64,000 nt of DNA, from contig JBOGXA010000005.1 of the NCBI GenBank assembly GCA_050694175.1, positions 1-64,000 on the forward strand. The letters run 5' to 3'. The notes below the pieces were generated by a model that was not told the DNA's origin, did no database searches, and saw nothing but the letters and a program-made list of their open reading frames with translations. Within the stretch, counting starts at the first letter, position 1; each line of letters opens with the position of its first letter. This DNA comes from JBOGXA01 sp050694175 (GTDB lineage Bacteria > Actinomycetota > CADDZG01 > WHSQ01). Below are positions 15,732 through 27,343 of this stretch, piece after piece. The translations under genes were made by a program, and so were the position numbers.

Positions 15732-17237
15732 TCAGCTGCGGGCAAGTCGCAAGCGCACACCTGCCCACTCGGCAACGGGATTCGGATAGTCGATGCGATG
15801 GTGCCCGCCGCGTGATTCGGTCCGCAGGAGCGCAGCGCGCGCCATTAGACGAGCTGTGATGGCCGCGGCGCGGAGCTCCAGGGTCGCTCGATCGAGACTC
15901 AAAGGGAGCCGTGACAGGGGCTCGAGAACGGTCGCGGCGGCTTCGAGATCGATCGGGTTGCGTCCTATGCCTACTGCTTTGCCCGTTGCCTGTCGGAGGA
16001 TCGACCACGCGTCGTCATCGGCTCGACCCGGAGACTCGATCGGCGCCGCATCGGGCAGACCCTTGATCCGTCCGGTTCGCTGTCCTGCGATCGCGCGCGC
16101 GGCCCGGCGGCCGAAGACGAGTGCTTCCGCCAGTGAGTTGCCCGCCAGCCTGTTGGCGCCGTGTGCACCAGTATTTGAGCACTCGCCGATCGCGTAGAGG
16201 CGCGGAATCGAGGAGCGGCCGTCGAGATCGGTCTGCACGCCACCGATTGCGTAGTGGGCGGCCGGAGCGATCGGCAACAATTCGGTGGCTGGATCGAGCC
16301 CGGCTCGGCGGCAACCGGCGACGACGGTTGGGAACTCCCGCTCGAGCACATCGTTGCCGAGATGCCGACAATCGAGCCACGAGTGCCGGCCGCTGATGGC
16401 GCGCGCGACGATGTCGCGCGGTGCCAGCTCACCGTCGGAGTGGTGCTCGAAAAGGAACCGGCGGCCCTTGGAATCGACGACGTGAGCGCCGGCTCCGCGG
16501 AGCGCCTCCGTTAGAAGCAGCCGTTGATGTGCATTTCCAATTGCGAGAGCGGTTGGATGGAACTGAACGAACTCCATATCGGCCAGTCCGGCTCCGGCTT
16601 CCCACGCAAGCGCATGTCCATCGCCTGTCGCGCCGGCCGGGTTGGTGGTGGACGGGAACAACGCGCCGGTTCCCCCTGTTGCGAGCACAGTCGACGTGGC
16701 CTGGATCTCCAGTAGTCCACCATCGGTCGCGACCCAGCCGCCGACACAACGGCCGTCGAGAACCGCGAGCTTTAGACAGGCACCTTCGATCCGAGTAACG
16801 CGGTCGGTTGCCCGAGCGCGCAGTGTCTTCATGATCGCCGCACCCGTCGCATCGCCCGAGTGTGCCGAGCGGGCCACGCTCTGCCCGCCCTCGCGCGCCA
16901 GGTGCAGCTCGCCCGCTTCCGTGCGGTCGAAATCGCATCCCAGCTCCGCGAGTTCGAGTACGCACTCGGGCGCCTCGCGACAGAGCAAGGCGACCGCCGA
17001 CATGTCGGCGTGCCCGGCCGCCACCCTCACCGTGTCTTGGGCATGCAGTTCGGGTGAATCGTCCGGACCCAGCGCAGCGGCGACGCCTCCCTGTGCCCAC
17101 AGGGACGACCCGCGGCCTCTGCGGCCCTTGTCAACGACCACGATCTCGGCGTCGTTCGGGAGATGAAGCGCAGCATAGATACCGGCGGCGCCGGCTCCAA
17201 TGATGAGCACGTCGGTCGTAACACGGTCCCGATCCAT
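15732..17237 (-). CDS. nadB: L-aspartate oxidase
   Basis: FAD enzyme that makes iminoaspartate for quinolinate and NAD synthesis. The 501-residue protein starts with the dinucleotide fold VLIIGAGAAGIYAAL, has the family motifs SSLWAQGGVAAAL, LATGGTGALFPSTTNP, EFVQFHPTAL and GANRLAGNSLAEALVFG, and a helical C-terminal domain. The open frame runs 115 codons further upstream into repeat sequence, but that part is not protein-like; the ATG at 17235-17237 gives the family start. Its partners nadA and nadC lie 27 kb away on the same strand. A 60-bp-period tandem repeat begins 23 bases before the start. Confidence 0.93.
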   Translation of the reverse strand: MDRDRVTTDVLIIGAGAAGIYAALHLPNDAEIVVVDKGRRGRGSSLWAQGGVAAALGPDDSPELHAQDTVRVAAGHADMSAVALLCREAPECVLELAELGCDFDRTEAGELHLAREGGQSVARSAHSGDATGAAIMKTLRARATDRVTRIEGACLKLAVLDGRCVGGWVATDGGLLEIQATSTVLATGGTGALFPSTTNPAGATGDGHALAWEAGAGLADMEFVQFHPTALAIGNAHQRLLLTEALRGAGAHVVDSKGRRFLFEHHSDGELAPRDIVARAISGRHSWLDCRHLGNDVLEREFPTVVAGCRRAGLDPATELLPIAPAAHYAIGGVQTDLDGRSSIPRLYAIGECSNTGAHGANRLAGNSLAEALVFGRRAARAIAGQRTGRIKGLPDAAPIESPGRADDDAWSILRQATGKAVGIGRNPIDLEAAATVLEPLSRLPLSLDRATLELRAAAITARLMARAALLRTESRGGHHRIDYPNPVAEWAGVRLRLARS

Positions 17238-17260
17238 TACCAAAGAGTAATTGCTGCGCG

Positions 17261-17369
17261 TGACTGTGCATCTGGGCGGGCTATGCGTGACCTCAGGGAC
17301 ACTCGGCCCGGGCCTGGCGCTGACTGTGCATCTGGGCGGGCTATGCGTGACCTCAGGGACACTCGGCCC
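17261..17369. repeat. Tandem pair of a 60-bp-period intergenic repeat
   Basis: Two direct copies with an exact 60-base period; 49 bases (17261-17309 and 17321-17369) are identical, starting TGACTGTGCATCTGGGCGGG. A third copy in inverted orientation lies at 18188-18240. The pair sits between the nadB start and the enoyl-CoA hydratase stop; the third lies just beyond the hydratase start. No open frame explains them. Confidence 0.9.
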
Positions 17370-17371
17370 CG

Positions 17372-18157
17372 TTAGCGGCCCTGAAAGTTCGGCCGTCGCT
17401 TGGCGAAGAACGCGGTCACACCTTCCGCGTGGTCCTTGGAGCGCCCGGCTTCGCTCTGCGACTGCACCTCGACGTCGAGTTGCTCGTCGAGTGTGAGCAT
17501 CATGGCGCCGTTGGCCAGAGACTTCGTGAGCGCGTAGGCCCGCGTGGGGCCGGCCGCCAGGCTTCGGGAGAAGTCCCTCCACGTCTGTGGGAACTCACCG
17601 GCCGGAACCACCTTATTGAACAGGCCCAACCGAAGCGCATCGGCGGCACCGACCGGATCGCCGAGCGCGCACACCTCAAATGCTTTCGCCGTGCCGATCA
17701 TCTTGCTCAGGAACCACACCGCGCCGGAATCCGGCACCAGACCCACCTTGACGAAGGCGAGAACGAGCTTTGCGTGTTCCGAAGCAATCCGGAAATCGCA
17801 TGCGAGTGCGATGCTGGCCCCGGCTCCCGCCGCCACTCCGTTGACGGCCGCTACCACCGGTTTGGGCGCGGCACGGATAGTTCGGATCAACGGGTTGTAG
17901 CGATCGGTCAGGGTCTTGCCGAGGTCGGGGACTTCACCGCCCTTGTAGGAATCCGCCAGGGCCCCGAGGTCCTCCCCCGAACAAAAGGCTCGCCCGGCTC
18001 CGGTAATGACGATGCAGCGGACGCTTTCGTCGGCGGATGCATCCGCAACGGAATCACGCACCGCCTCCCCCAGCTCGTCGTTGAACGCGTTCAGAACGTC
18101 TGGACGGTTGAGCGTTACGACCGCGACTCCATCTGCGGCCGAGTACTCGATGACCAT
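17372..18157 (-). CDS. Enoyl-CoA hydratase/isomerase family protein
   Basis: A 261-residue crotonase. It has the family core: TLNRPDVLNAFNDEL at 15-29, the oxyanion-hole turns GRAFCSGEDLGAL (about 55-67) and VNGVAAGAGASIALACDFRI (about 104-123), and the C-terminal GVTAFFAKRRPNF. In place of the usual second hydratase Glu it has ..VPDSGAVWFL.., with Asp-Ser-Gly, which is typical of PaaG-like isomerases. The reaction (hydration or double-bond shift of an enoyl-CoA) cannot be fixed from sequence. It stands alone between inverted copies of the 60-bp repeat. Confidence 0.85.
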   Translation of the reverse strand: MVIEYSAADGVAVVTLNRPDVLNAFNDELGEAVRDSVADASADESVRCIVITGAGRAFCSGEDLGALADSYKGGEVPDLGKTLTDRYNPLIRTIRAAPKPVVAAVNGVAAGAGASIALACDFRIASEHAKLVLAFVKVGLVPDSGAVWFLSKMIGTAKAFEVCALGDPVGAADALRLGLFNKVVPAGEFPQTWRDFSRSLAAGPTRAYALTKSLANGAMMLTLDEQLDVEVQSQSEAGRSKDHAEGVTAFFAKRRPNFQGR

Positions 18158-18187
18158 GCCGGAAGGTATACCCCATCCGCACTCTGC

Positions 18188-18240
18188 GGGGCCGAGTGTC
18201 CCTCAGAGCCCGTATAGCCCGCCCAGATGCAGAGCCACGC
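18188..18240. repeat. Inverted third copy of the 60-bp-period repeat
   Basis: Read on the minus strand it gives TGCATCTGGGCGGGCTAT, a diverged middle, then GAGGGACACTCGGCCCC, matching the two direct copies at 17261-17369 except for about 7 internal differences. The enoyl-CoA hydratase gene is thus enclosed by inverted repeats. It fills the gap between that gene and the histidine kinase stop. Confidence 0.85.
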
Positions 18241-18249
18241 GCACCGGCG

Positions 18250-19872
18250 CTAGCGACTCTCGGACCTCTTGGGCAACCGAACGCGGAAAGTCGAGCCCGA
18301 ACCGTGCTCGCTGGTGACTTCGATCTCGCCGCGGTGGGCTTCAACGAGGTTCTTGACGATGTAGAGGCCGAGCCCGAATCCCGCGACGCTGCTCGACGGC
18401 AGCGAGCCGGCCTGCCGGAACCGATCGAAGATCGTGGACAGCCTCTCGTGGGCGATCCCCTGGCCCTCGTCCTCGACCTCGAGAGTTGCCTGGTGGGGAG
18501 TCTCGGCCACGCGCACTCTCACTCGATCGCCGTGGCTCGAGTACTTGAGGGCGTTCTCGACCAGATTACTGAGAATCTGGTTCAGAGCCGTGGGGTCGGC
18601 CCACACCTCCGGTTGCTCCTGCTCGATGAACACCGTGATGTCCTGTTTGCGATCGTCCATCGAGTGGAGAAGGTCCTCCACGACCGAGTCGACCAACCTG
18701 CGGAGATCAACTCGCTCCCGGGCGAGGCGCGGCAGGCCCGACTCGATTCGCGAGGCGCTGAGGACATCCTCGACGAGTCTCAAAAGGCGCGTTCCCTGAC
18801 GCTCGATCATCAGCATGAAACCCGAGTGCTGCTCTGGAGTCATGCGCGCACCGCGCGTGCTGACGGTCTTGGCTCCACCGATGATTGCCGTGAGCGGAGA
18901 CTTGAGCTCGTGGGACACGGTGGCAACGAAGTCGCTCTTCAGCTTGTCCAGCTCCTCCAACCGGGAAATCGTCTCCTGCTCGCTTTCGAAGAGCCGGGCG
19001 TTGGCGATCGCAATGGCTGCGTGCTCGGCAAAGAACTCGAGCGCGCTCAGGTCGAGCTCCGAGAAGACCTTTGCACCGACGGTCTCGTGCACACTCAGCA
19101 CACCCAGGAGCTCGCCTCGCCTTATGAGGGGAACGCTTACGACCGAGCTCGCCCCTCGGAAGAATCCGTTGGACGATCCCTCGGCGATGTCCTCTGCGTG
19201 CAAGAGCTTCGGACTACGCTCTCGGGCCACCGTGCCGATGTGGCCGTCCTGGAGGGGGATCCGCTGGCCCATCATCTCCCCCTCGCGCGGCCCCGCGTAG
19301 CCGACGACCTCCAGCTCCAACTTTGAATCGTCTAGCAGCATGATCACACCCTCGGTGGCACCGAGGGGCTCAAGGGTCGACGACAGGATGAGCCCAAAGA
19401 CCTCATCGACCTCGAGCGTCGCGTTTAGTGCCTTGCCCACCTCCGAGAGCGCGGAGAGTTCCTCCAAGCGCGCCGACAGTGCGGTCGACCGCACGCGTTC
19501 CTCCACGAGTAGCTTCATGAGGCGACGCAGGCTGATCTCCTTTTCGACGACATAAACGAGAAACGCCAGCAGCAGTCCACCCACCAGCACGGTCAGAATC
19601 CACGACGACAGATTGCCAAGACGCAGCTGCTCGGGAAGCAACTGCTCACCGAGAACAAGGACGGCAAGAAAAATGGTGAGCGCGCCGACGACAAAGACCG
19701 ACACCGACCACAGCTGCATCCGTCTCCGGTTGACTTGCGACAGCGTAACGTCCGGTTCGGCGCGTGCGCCGCGGGTCCGAACCCAATTCAGATACCGCTC
19801 TCTCAGAGAACCGCTGAGTCGAGTCCACCCGGGGGACGTCGGGGCGGGCCTCAGCTCCTTCTCGATTGCCAT
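18250..19872 (-). CDS. Membrane GAF sensor histidine kinase
   Basis: A 540-residue kinase. Two membrane helices lie at about 51-75 and 86-110, a GAF domain at about 150-290, then HisKA with the phospho-acceptor in FVATVSHELKSPLTAI (about 316), and HATPase with the N box NQILSNLVENALKYS, G1 DEGQGI and G2 FGLGLYIVKNL. No periplasmic sensor is present, so the signal is probably cytoplasmic or membrane-borne. The ATG at 19870-19872 overlaps purF by 22 nt and has GGAGAG before it. The frame extends further upstream only inside purF. It ends the purine operon; no response regulator is adjacent. Confidence 0.88.
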   Translation of the reverse strand: MAIEKELRPAPTSPGWTRLSGSLRERYLNWVRTRGARAEPDVTLSQVNRRRMQLWSVSVFVVGALTIFLAVLVLGEQLLPEQLRLGNLSSWILTVLVGGLLLAFLVYVVEKEISLRRLMKLLVEERVRSTALSARLEELSALSEVGKALNATLEVDEVFGLILSSTLEPLGATEGVIMLLDDSKLELEVVGYAGPREGEMMGQRIPLQDGHIGTVARERSPKLLHAEDIAEGSSNGFFRGASSVVSVPLIRRGELLGVLSVHETVGAKVFSELDLSALEFFAEHAAIAIANARLFESEQETISRLEELDKLKSDFVATVSHELKSPLTAIIGGAKTVSTRGARMTPEQHSGFMLMIERQGTRLLRLVEDVLSASRIESGLPRLARERVDLRRLVDSVVEDLLHSMDDRKQDITVFIEQEQPEVWADPTALNQILSNLVENALKYSSHGDRVRVRVAETPHQATLEVEDEGQGIAHERLSTIFDRFRQAGSLPSSSVAGFGLGLYIVKNLVEAHRGEIEVTSEHGSGSTFRVRLPKRSESR

Positions 19873-21306
19873 TGCGGCTCTCCGGAGGTGTCGAGGACCT
19901 CGAGCACGTGCTTGTCGCGGAGCTCGTGGGCCGGAATCTGGACTGGGTAACGAGAAGAGAAGCAGGCCGTGCAGAAGGCGTCGGCAGGTACCTCGGTGGC
20001 GGCCACCATACCGTCGAGCGACAGGTACGACAGGGAGTCGGCCGCAATGTGATCGCGGATCCCGTCCTCGTCGAGCCTCGATCCAACGAGCTCGTCCTGG
20101 TCGGGCATGTCGATCCCATAGAAGCACGGCCACTTGATTGGCGGGGACGAAATACGCATGTGCACTTCGCGCGCTCCGGCCTCGCGCAGCATCGTCACTA
20201 TCTGTTGGGTCGTGTTGCCCCGGACGATCGAGTCGTCGATGACGACTACTCGCTTGCCGGCGATCACCTCGCGCAGCGGGTTGAGTTTCATCCGGATTCC
20301 CTGCTTCCGCATCGACTGAGTCGGTTGGATGAACGTTCGGCCCACGTAGCGGTTCTTCACGAACCCTTCGCCGTAGGTGATTCCCGATGCCTGGGCATAG
20401 CCCTGAGCGGCCGGGACACCCGAGTCCGGCACGGGCATGACCAGCTCGGCTTGTACGGGAGCTTCCCCGGCGAGGCGCTGCCCCATCCGGTACCGAGTTG
20501 CGTAAACGTTCTGGCCCATGAGGGTCGAGTCGGGCCGGGCGAAATAGACGTGCTCGAAAATGCAGGCCGCGTTGTGAGAGCTCGCGAAGTGCTCGCCTGC
20601 TAGTCCGTCGGACCCGATCGTCACGAGCTCACCGGGTTCCACGTCGCGGACGAAGGTGGCGCCCAGCAGGTCCAGCGCGCAGGTCTCGGAGGCTGCGATC
20701 CAGCCCCCGTCACGCATCCGGCCGATGCACAGGGGGCGGAAGCCGTGCGGATCGCGCGCCGCGAACACGCGCTCGCCGTCCATCATGGTGAACGAATAGG
20801 CGCCCGAAAGGCGCGGCAGCACGTCGAGGATCGCAGATCTCATGTCCCCGCTGCTCGCACGCGCGATATGAGCTCCAACCAGGTCGGTGTCGGAGGATGC
20901 CTTTGTGCGGGCGCCCTCAGGGGTCGGGTCGCCTCCGGCGGCCGCAAGATCCCGCCTGAGCTCCACCGAATTGACGAGGTTGCCGTTGTGAGCAACCGCG
21001 ATCTCGCCCGAACCGGACGACTTGTAGGTCGGCTGTGCGTTGTCCCACGTGGTCGAGCCGGTCGTTGAGTAGCGGACGTGCCCGATCGCCAGATGCCCGC
21101 GCAGGCTTCTCAGGACGGTTTCATCGAAGACCTGCGCCACGAGGCCGAGTTCCTTGTAGACGACCATGCTGCGGCCGTCCGAGATCGCAATGCCTGCCGC
21201 CTCCTGGCCGCGATGCTGAAGCGCATAGAGGGCGTAATAGGTCAAACGGGCGACGTCTTCTCCGGGAGCATAGATTCCGACGACGCCGCAGGCGTCTCGT
21301 GCCTCT

Positions 21307-21314
<8 letters not shown>
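19851..21314 (-). CDS. purF: Amidophosphoribosyltransferase
   Basis: Commits PRPP to purine synthesis by making phosphoribosylamine from glutamine. The 487-residue protein has a short propeptide and nucleophile Cys9 (ARDACGVVG), a class II glutaminase domain (ALQHRGQEAAGI), and a phosphoribosyltransferase domain with the PRPP loop VVVIDDSIVRGNT. The four Fe-S cysteines of the Bacillus type are all seen (CIFEHVYFARPDS, PCFYGIDMPD, CTAC), so it should carry a 4Fe-4S cluster. Its ATG lies inside the end of purL (8 nt overlap). Confidence 0.96.
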
Positions 21315-23528
<2,214 letters not shown>

Positions 23529-23532
<4 letters not shown>

Positions 23533-24215
23533 GGAACTGCCGACACACTCCTCGCCACGTGATCGAGGACGGAACCGAGGATGACGGCGCCGTCCTCGGA
23601 TCCAAGGAGCGGGTCGCACGCGCGCTCCGGGTGTGGCATCAGACCAAAGACGTTTCGATCCTCGTTGACGATGCCTGCGACATCATCCAGCGAACCGTTC
23701 GGATTCTCCACGTACCGGAGCACCACCTGACCGTTTGCACGCATGCGGTCCAGCGTTGCGGCATCGCAGTACCAGTTGCCTTCGAAATGATTGATGGGAA
23801 TGTTCAATGACTGCCCGACGCGGGACCGAGTTGTGAACGGGGAGGCGTTGTCGTCGACACGCACCTCGGTCCATTTGCACAGAAACTTGAGCCCGGCGTT
23901 CTTGCGCAGGGCCCCGGGCAGCAGACCAGCCTCACACAGGATCTGGAATCCATTGCAGATCCCGATGACCAGTCCACCGGCGTGCGCATGGCTGACTACC
24001 GCGTCCATGATCGGTGAGAAGCGGGCGATGGCGCCGGTTCGCAGGTAGTCGCCGTGTGCAAAGCCCCCCGGCAGGACCACGACGTCGATTCCATCAAGAG
24101 ACGCATCGCCATGCCAGATCATCCTCACGCCTGCTCCAAGGGATGAGAACGAGCGTGAGCAGTCGACCTCGCAATTCGAGCCGGGGAAGACGACGATGCC
24201 GATCGACGCCGTCAC
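23529..24215 (-). CDS. purQ: Phosphoribosylformylglycinamidine synthase subunit PurQ
   Basis: Glutaminase subunit that feeds ammonia to PurL. The 228-residue class I amidotransferase begins ASIGIVVFPGSNCEVD, has the nucleophile in GICNGFQIL (about residue 87), and the His/Glu pair in GLMPHPERACDP near the end. The GTG at 24213-24215 overlaps the purS stop by 4 nt, matching the coupling seen along the whole operon, so the longer upstream frame is not used. Confidence 0.95.
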
Positions 24216-24457
24216 GACAGCGACACCTCGTACGACTCGATGACCGGATTCGCCAGCAGCTTGTCGCACATGTCATGAGCGCGCCGACGCGCGTCACCCT
24301 CGTCGGACGCATCCAGGCTCAGGACGATCCTCTTACCGACACGTACTCCCTGAACACCCTTGAATCCCAATGCCGGAAGCGCGCGCTCAATGGTCTGCCC
24401 CTGGGGGTCGGCGATCCCCTCCTTGAGCATCACGCTCACCTCGACCAAGAAGTTCAC
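24212..24457 (-). CDS. purS: Phosphoribosylformylglycinamidine synthase subunit PurS
   Basis: An 81-residue ferredoxin-like dimer that bridges PurL and PurQ. Typical features are the N-terminal strand FLVEVSVMLKEGIADPQG, the helix beginning QTIERALPALGF and VRVGKRIVLSLD. The GTG at 24455-24457 overlaps the preceding membrane-protein stop by GTGA. The longer frame running upstream of it is a shadow of that membrane-protein gene. Confidence 0.95.
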   Translation of the reverse strand: MNFLVEVSVMLKEGIADPQGQTIERALPALGFKGVQGVRVGKRIVLSLDASDEGDARRRAHDMCDKLLANPVIESYEVSLS

Positions 24458-25170
24458 GCCGTCACCGCCGGGAACACGATGACCGGAGCGAATGCGACGG
24501 TCAGAATCAGCAGCGCGGCCCCGGTCACGAATGCGCTTCGGAGTGAGCCGATCTCCAGGCCGACCTTCGTTCCACGGGCAAGCAGGTAGACGTTCCATGC
24601 ACCCAGAGCCCCGGCTACCGCTATTGAGAACGCCGACCATGCGGTCGAAACCGGGTCCGCCATCGGATCGGTCGTGTAGATCGCGGATCCGACCACCGCC
24701 AGGTCGAGGGGCGTGAGCGCCACAAGGGCGACAAGCTGAGGGAGCGCCGCGGCACCCCACGCGATGCGCAGGTCGCGCCGCAGCGATCTCCTGTCGACTT
24801 GCGACGCGCGGACGGCGAGGCCACTCCATATCGCCTGTGCGCTCAGACCGAGGATGGCGCCGAGGACCACGGCGACGGCCAGATAGGCGAACTCGAATGC
24901 CTCGCCGGACGCGTCGCGCAGCCCAATTAAGCCCCCGACCTTCAGCCACAACAGGAACCATGAGGCGCCTCCGGCTCCCGCGAGCACGTACGGGTAGATG
25001 CCCTCCGCCGGTCGTTTTCCGGCGCGGGCGCGCCGATCGGCGGACTTGATGGCCGACGCGAACCCGATCTCGGGCGATACGAGAACGGCCCGTAGCGTCA
25101 GCCCGAGGCGCGCCGACCCCCGGGTCGACGAGAACCCCGAGCCCTCTCGGCTCGGGATCGAGTCGCTCAC
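24454..25170 (-). CDS. Yip1-like multi-TM protein inside the purine operon
   Basis: A 238-residue protein with a basic cytosolic start and about five membrane segments (about 58-82, 92-118, 142-160, 185-205 and 215-236). The pattern of a paired-helix core with P-Y-V-L-A-G and the final hydrophobic helix ending in FPAVTA resembles the Yip1 domain. It sits between purC and purS with GTGA overlaps on both sides, so it is translated as part of the purine operon. Why a membrane protein is built in here is unknown; metabolite transport or membrane anchoring of the pathway are guesses. Confidence 0.65.
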   Translation of the reverse strand: MSDSIPSREGSGFSSTRGSARLGLTLRAVLVSPEIGFASAIKSADRRARAGKRPAEGIYPYVLAGAGGASWFLLWLKVGGLIGLRDASGEAFEFAYLAVAVVLGAILGLSAQAIWSGLAVRASQVDRRSLRRDLRIAWGAAALPQLVALVALTPLDLAVVGSAIYTTDPMADPVSTAWSAFSIAVAGALGAWNVYLLARGTKVGLEIGSLRSAFVTGAALLILTVAFAPVIVFPAVTA

Positions 25171-26042
25171 GCAATCACCTCGCGCCGCCACTCGTCGAAG
25201 GCGCGGCCGGTAACTCGCTCGTAGGCCTCGATGTAGCGGCTGCGCGTGTTGTCCACGACGTCGTCGGGCAGACGGGGTGCGGGAGGTGAGTGGTCCCAGC
25301 CGGTCGAGTCGAGCCAGTCCCGCACGTACTGCTTGTCGAACGAAGGCTGCGATCGACCCGGGTCGTATTCGTCGACCGGCCAGAACCTGCTCGAGTCAGG
25401 CGTAAGCGCCTCGTCGATCAGGATGACATCGCCGTCGACCGTGCCGAACTCGAACTTGGTGTCAGCGATGATGACTCCGCGCTCGAGTGCCCGCTCGGCT
25501 GCAAACGTGTAAAGCGCGATCGCGTAATCGCGCGCCAGGTCGTAGTTGACCTTTCCCACGACCTCTGCGGCCTCCGTCTCGGAGATGTTGATGTCGTGTC
25601 CCGACGCCGCCTTCGTTGCGGGTGTCGAGAGCGGCGTGGGAAGCCGGTCGGACTCCCGCAGCCCGTCCGGCAGCCGGTGCCCGCATACCTCGCCGGTCGA
25701 GCGATAGTCGCGCCACCCCGAGCCCGACAGATAGCCGCGCACCACGAACTCGATCAACAACGGATCGGCGCGCCGGCACAACGTCGCCCGTCCCGCCAGG
25801 TCGTCGACACCTACGTCCGGCAGCTCGCGAGCGGCAACCGACAGGCAGTGGTTGGAGCAGATATCGCCTGTCTCACCGAACCAGTAGTGAGACAGGCCCG
25901 TCAGGACCTTGCCCTTGTCCGGGATCGGCTGGTCGAGCACGACGTCGTAGGCGCTGATGCGATCCGACGCGACGAGCAGCAGCCGGTCGTCATCCACCTT
26001 GTAGATGTCCCTGACCTTTCCGGATCCAATCAGCGCAGCCAT
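25167..26042 (-). CDS. purC: Phosphoribosylaminoimidazole-succinocarboxamide synthase
   Basis: SAICAR synthetase joins aspartate to CAIR using ATP. The 291-residue protein starts GSGKVRDIYKVDDDRLLLVA, with SDRISAYDVVL and the family motifs LIEFVVRGYLSGSGW and DTKFEFG. The length near 290 matches the longer actinobacterial type. The ATG at 26040-26042 lies 2 nt after the purB stop; the frame running upstream to 26750 is only the antisense-like shadow of purB. The stop overlaps the next start by GTGA. Confidence 0.95.
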   Translation of the reverse strand: MAALIGSGKVRDIYKVDDDRLLLVASDRISAYDVVLDQPIPDKGKVLTGLSHYWFGETGDICSNHCLSVAARELPDVGVDDLAGRATLCRRADPLLIEFVVRGYLSGSGWRDYRSTGEVCGHRLPDGLRESDRLPTPLSTPATKAASGHDINISETEAAEVVGKVNYDLARDYAIALYTFAAERALERGVIIADTKFEFGTVDGDVILIDEALTPDSSRFWPVDEYDPGRSQPSFDKQYVRDWLDSTGWDHSPPAPRLPDDVVDNTRSRYIEAYERVTGRAFDEWRREVIA

Positions 26043-26044
26043 CC

Positions 26045-27343
26045 CTAGAGAGCCTCCAATCGTTCGAATACGGCCGATGTGTTTCGAAGATAGCGGGTGG
26101 GGTCGAAGCATTGGTCGATTTCGTCCGGATCGAGGTGTTCGATCACGTCGGGATCGCTCTTGAGCAATTCGATGAGAGGGCGATTCTCGTCCCACGCCTT
26201 CATGGCGTTCCGCTGCACGACCGAGTACGCCGCCTCTCGCTGCATCGGGGTCTTGGTCAACAGTACGGAGAGGACCGTCTGCGAATGGACGAGGCCCAGG
26301 GACGCCTCGAGGTTGGCGAGCATCCGGCGGGCGTCGACGACGAGACCGTCCATCACCCATGCCATCCTGTCGAGCATGTAGTCGAGGAGGATGCAGGCGT
26401 CGCCGAGAGTCACCCTCTCGACGCTCGAGTGGGAGATGTCGCGCTCGTGCCACAAAGCCACGTTCTCGAAGCCCGTCTGCGCATACGCCCGCAGGAGCCG
26501 GGCGAGGCCGCAGATCCGTTCGCAGACCACGGGGTTCCGCTTGTGCGGCATTGCGCTGGAGCCCTTCTGCCCCGGCCCGAACGGCTCCTGCACCTCCCGG
26601 ACCTCCGTGCGCTGGAGGTGCCGGATCTCCTGCGCGAAGCGCTCGAGCGAGGCGCCGCACACTGCGATTGCGGCCAGGAGCTCGGCATGGCGGTCGCGCG
26701 GGACCACCTGCGTGGCGGCGTCCTCGGTCTGGAGCCCGAGTCGGTCGCATACGTACCCCTCAACGTCGGGGGGGAGCTGTGAGTACGTCCCGACCGCGCC
26801 CGAGAGCTTACCGACCGCCACCCCATCGCGGGCCCGGCGGAGCCGGTCTCGATCCCGTGCCAGTTCGAAGGCCCACGATGCCAGCTTGAGCCCGAACGTC
26901 GTGGGCTCCGCGTGCACGCCGTGGGTCCGCCCCGCCATCAGAGTGGCCCTGTGCTCGAGTGCTTTACGGCGCACCCCCTCGCCCAGCCGCCCGATGCCCT
27001 CAACGAGCAGATCGCCCGCGTCGCGCAGCGCGAGCGCGGTTGCCGTATCCACGACATCGGAAGACGTGAGCCCGAAGTGCAAGTGCCGTCCCGCCTCGCC
27101 GACGTTCTCGCGCACGTTTTCAACGAAGGCAACGACATCGTGGTGCCGTTCGGCCTCAATCTCTGAGATTCGGTCGACGTCGAACGCGGCGTTCTGCTTG
27201 ATCTCGGTGAGATCTTCGACCGGCACCTCGTCTCTGCGCACGCGGGCCTCGACGGCCAGGATCTCGATCTCGAGCCAGCGCGAGAACTTCGCCCGCTCGG
27301 AGAAGATGGCGGCCATCTCATCGCGGCTGTATCTGGGGATCAC
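26045..27343 (-). CDS. purB: Adenylosuccinate lyase
   Basis: Splits fumarate from SAICAR and adenylosuccinate. The 432-residue protein has the superfamily blocks HFGLTSSDVVDTA (about 88-100), AGRTHGVHAEP (about 136-146) and the signature GSSAMPHKRNP (about 262-272). It is first in the purB-purC-Yip1-purS-purQ-purL-purF-kinase operon. It uses a GTG start, and the start codon is directly preceded by the structured leader RNA described separately, whose tail carries a GGAAAG at ribosome-binding distance. Confidence 0.95.
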   Translation of the reverse strand: MIPRYSRDEMAAIFSERAKFSRWLEIEILAVEARVRRDEVPVEDLTEIKQNAAFDVDRISEIEAERHHDVVAFVENVRENVGEAGRHLHFGLTSSDVVDTATALALRDAGDLLVEGIGRLGEGVRRKALEHRATLMAGRTHGVHAEPTTFGLKLASWAFELARDRDRLRRARDGVAVGKLSGAVGTYSQLPPDVEGYVCDRLGLQTEDAATQVVPRDRHAELLAAIAVCGASLERFAQEIRHLQRTEVREVQEPFGPGQKGSSAMPHKRNPVVCERICGLARLLRAYAQTGFENVALWHERDISHSSVERVTLGDACILLDYMLDRMAWVMDGLVVDARRMLANLEASLGLVHSQTVLSVLLTKTPMQREAAYSVVQRNAMKAWDENRPLIELLKSDPDVIEHLDPDEIDQCFDPTRYLRNTSAVFERLEAL

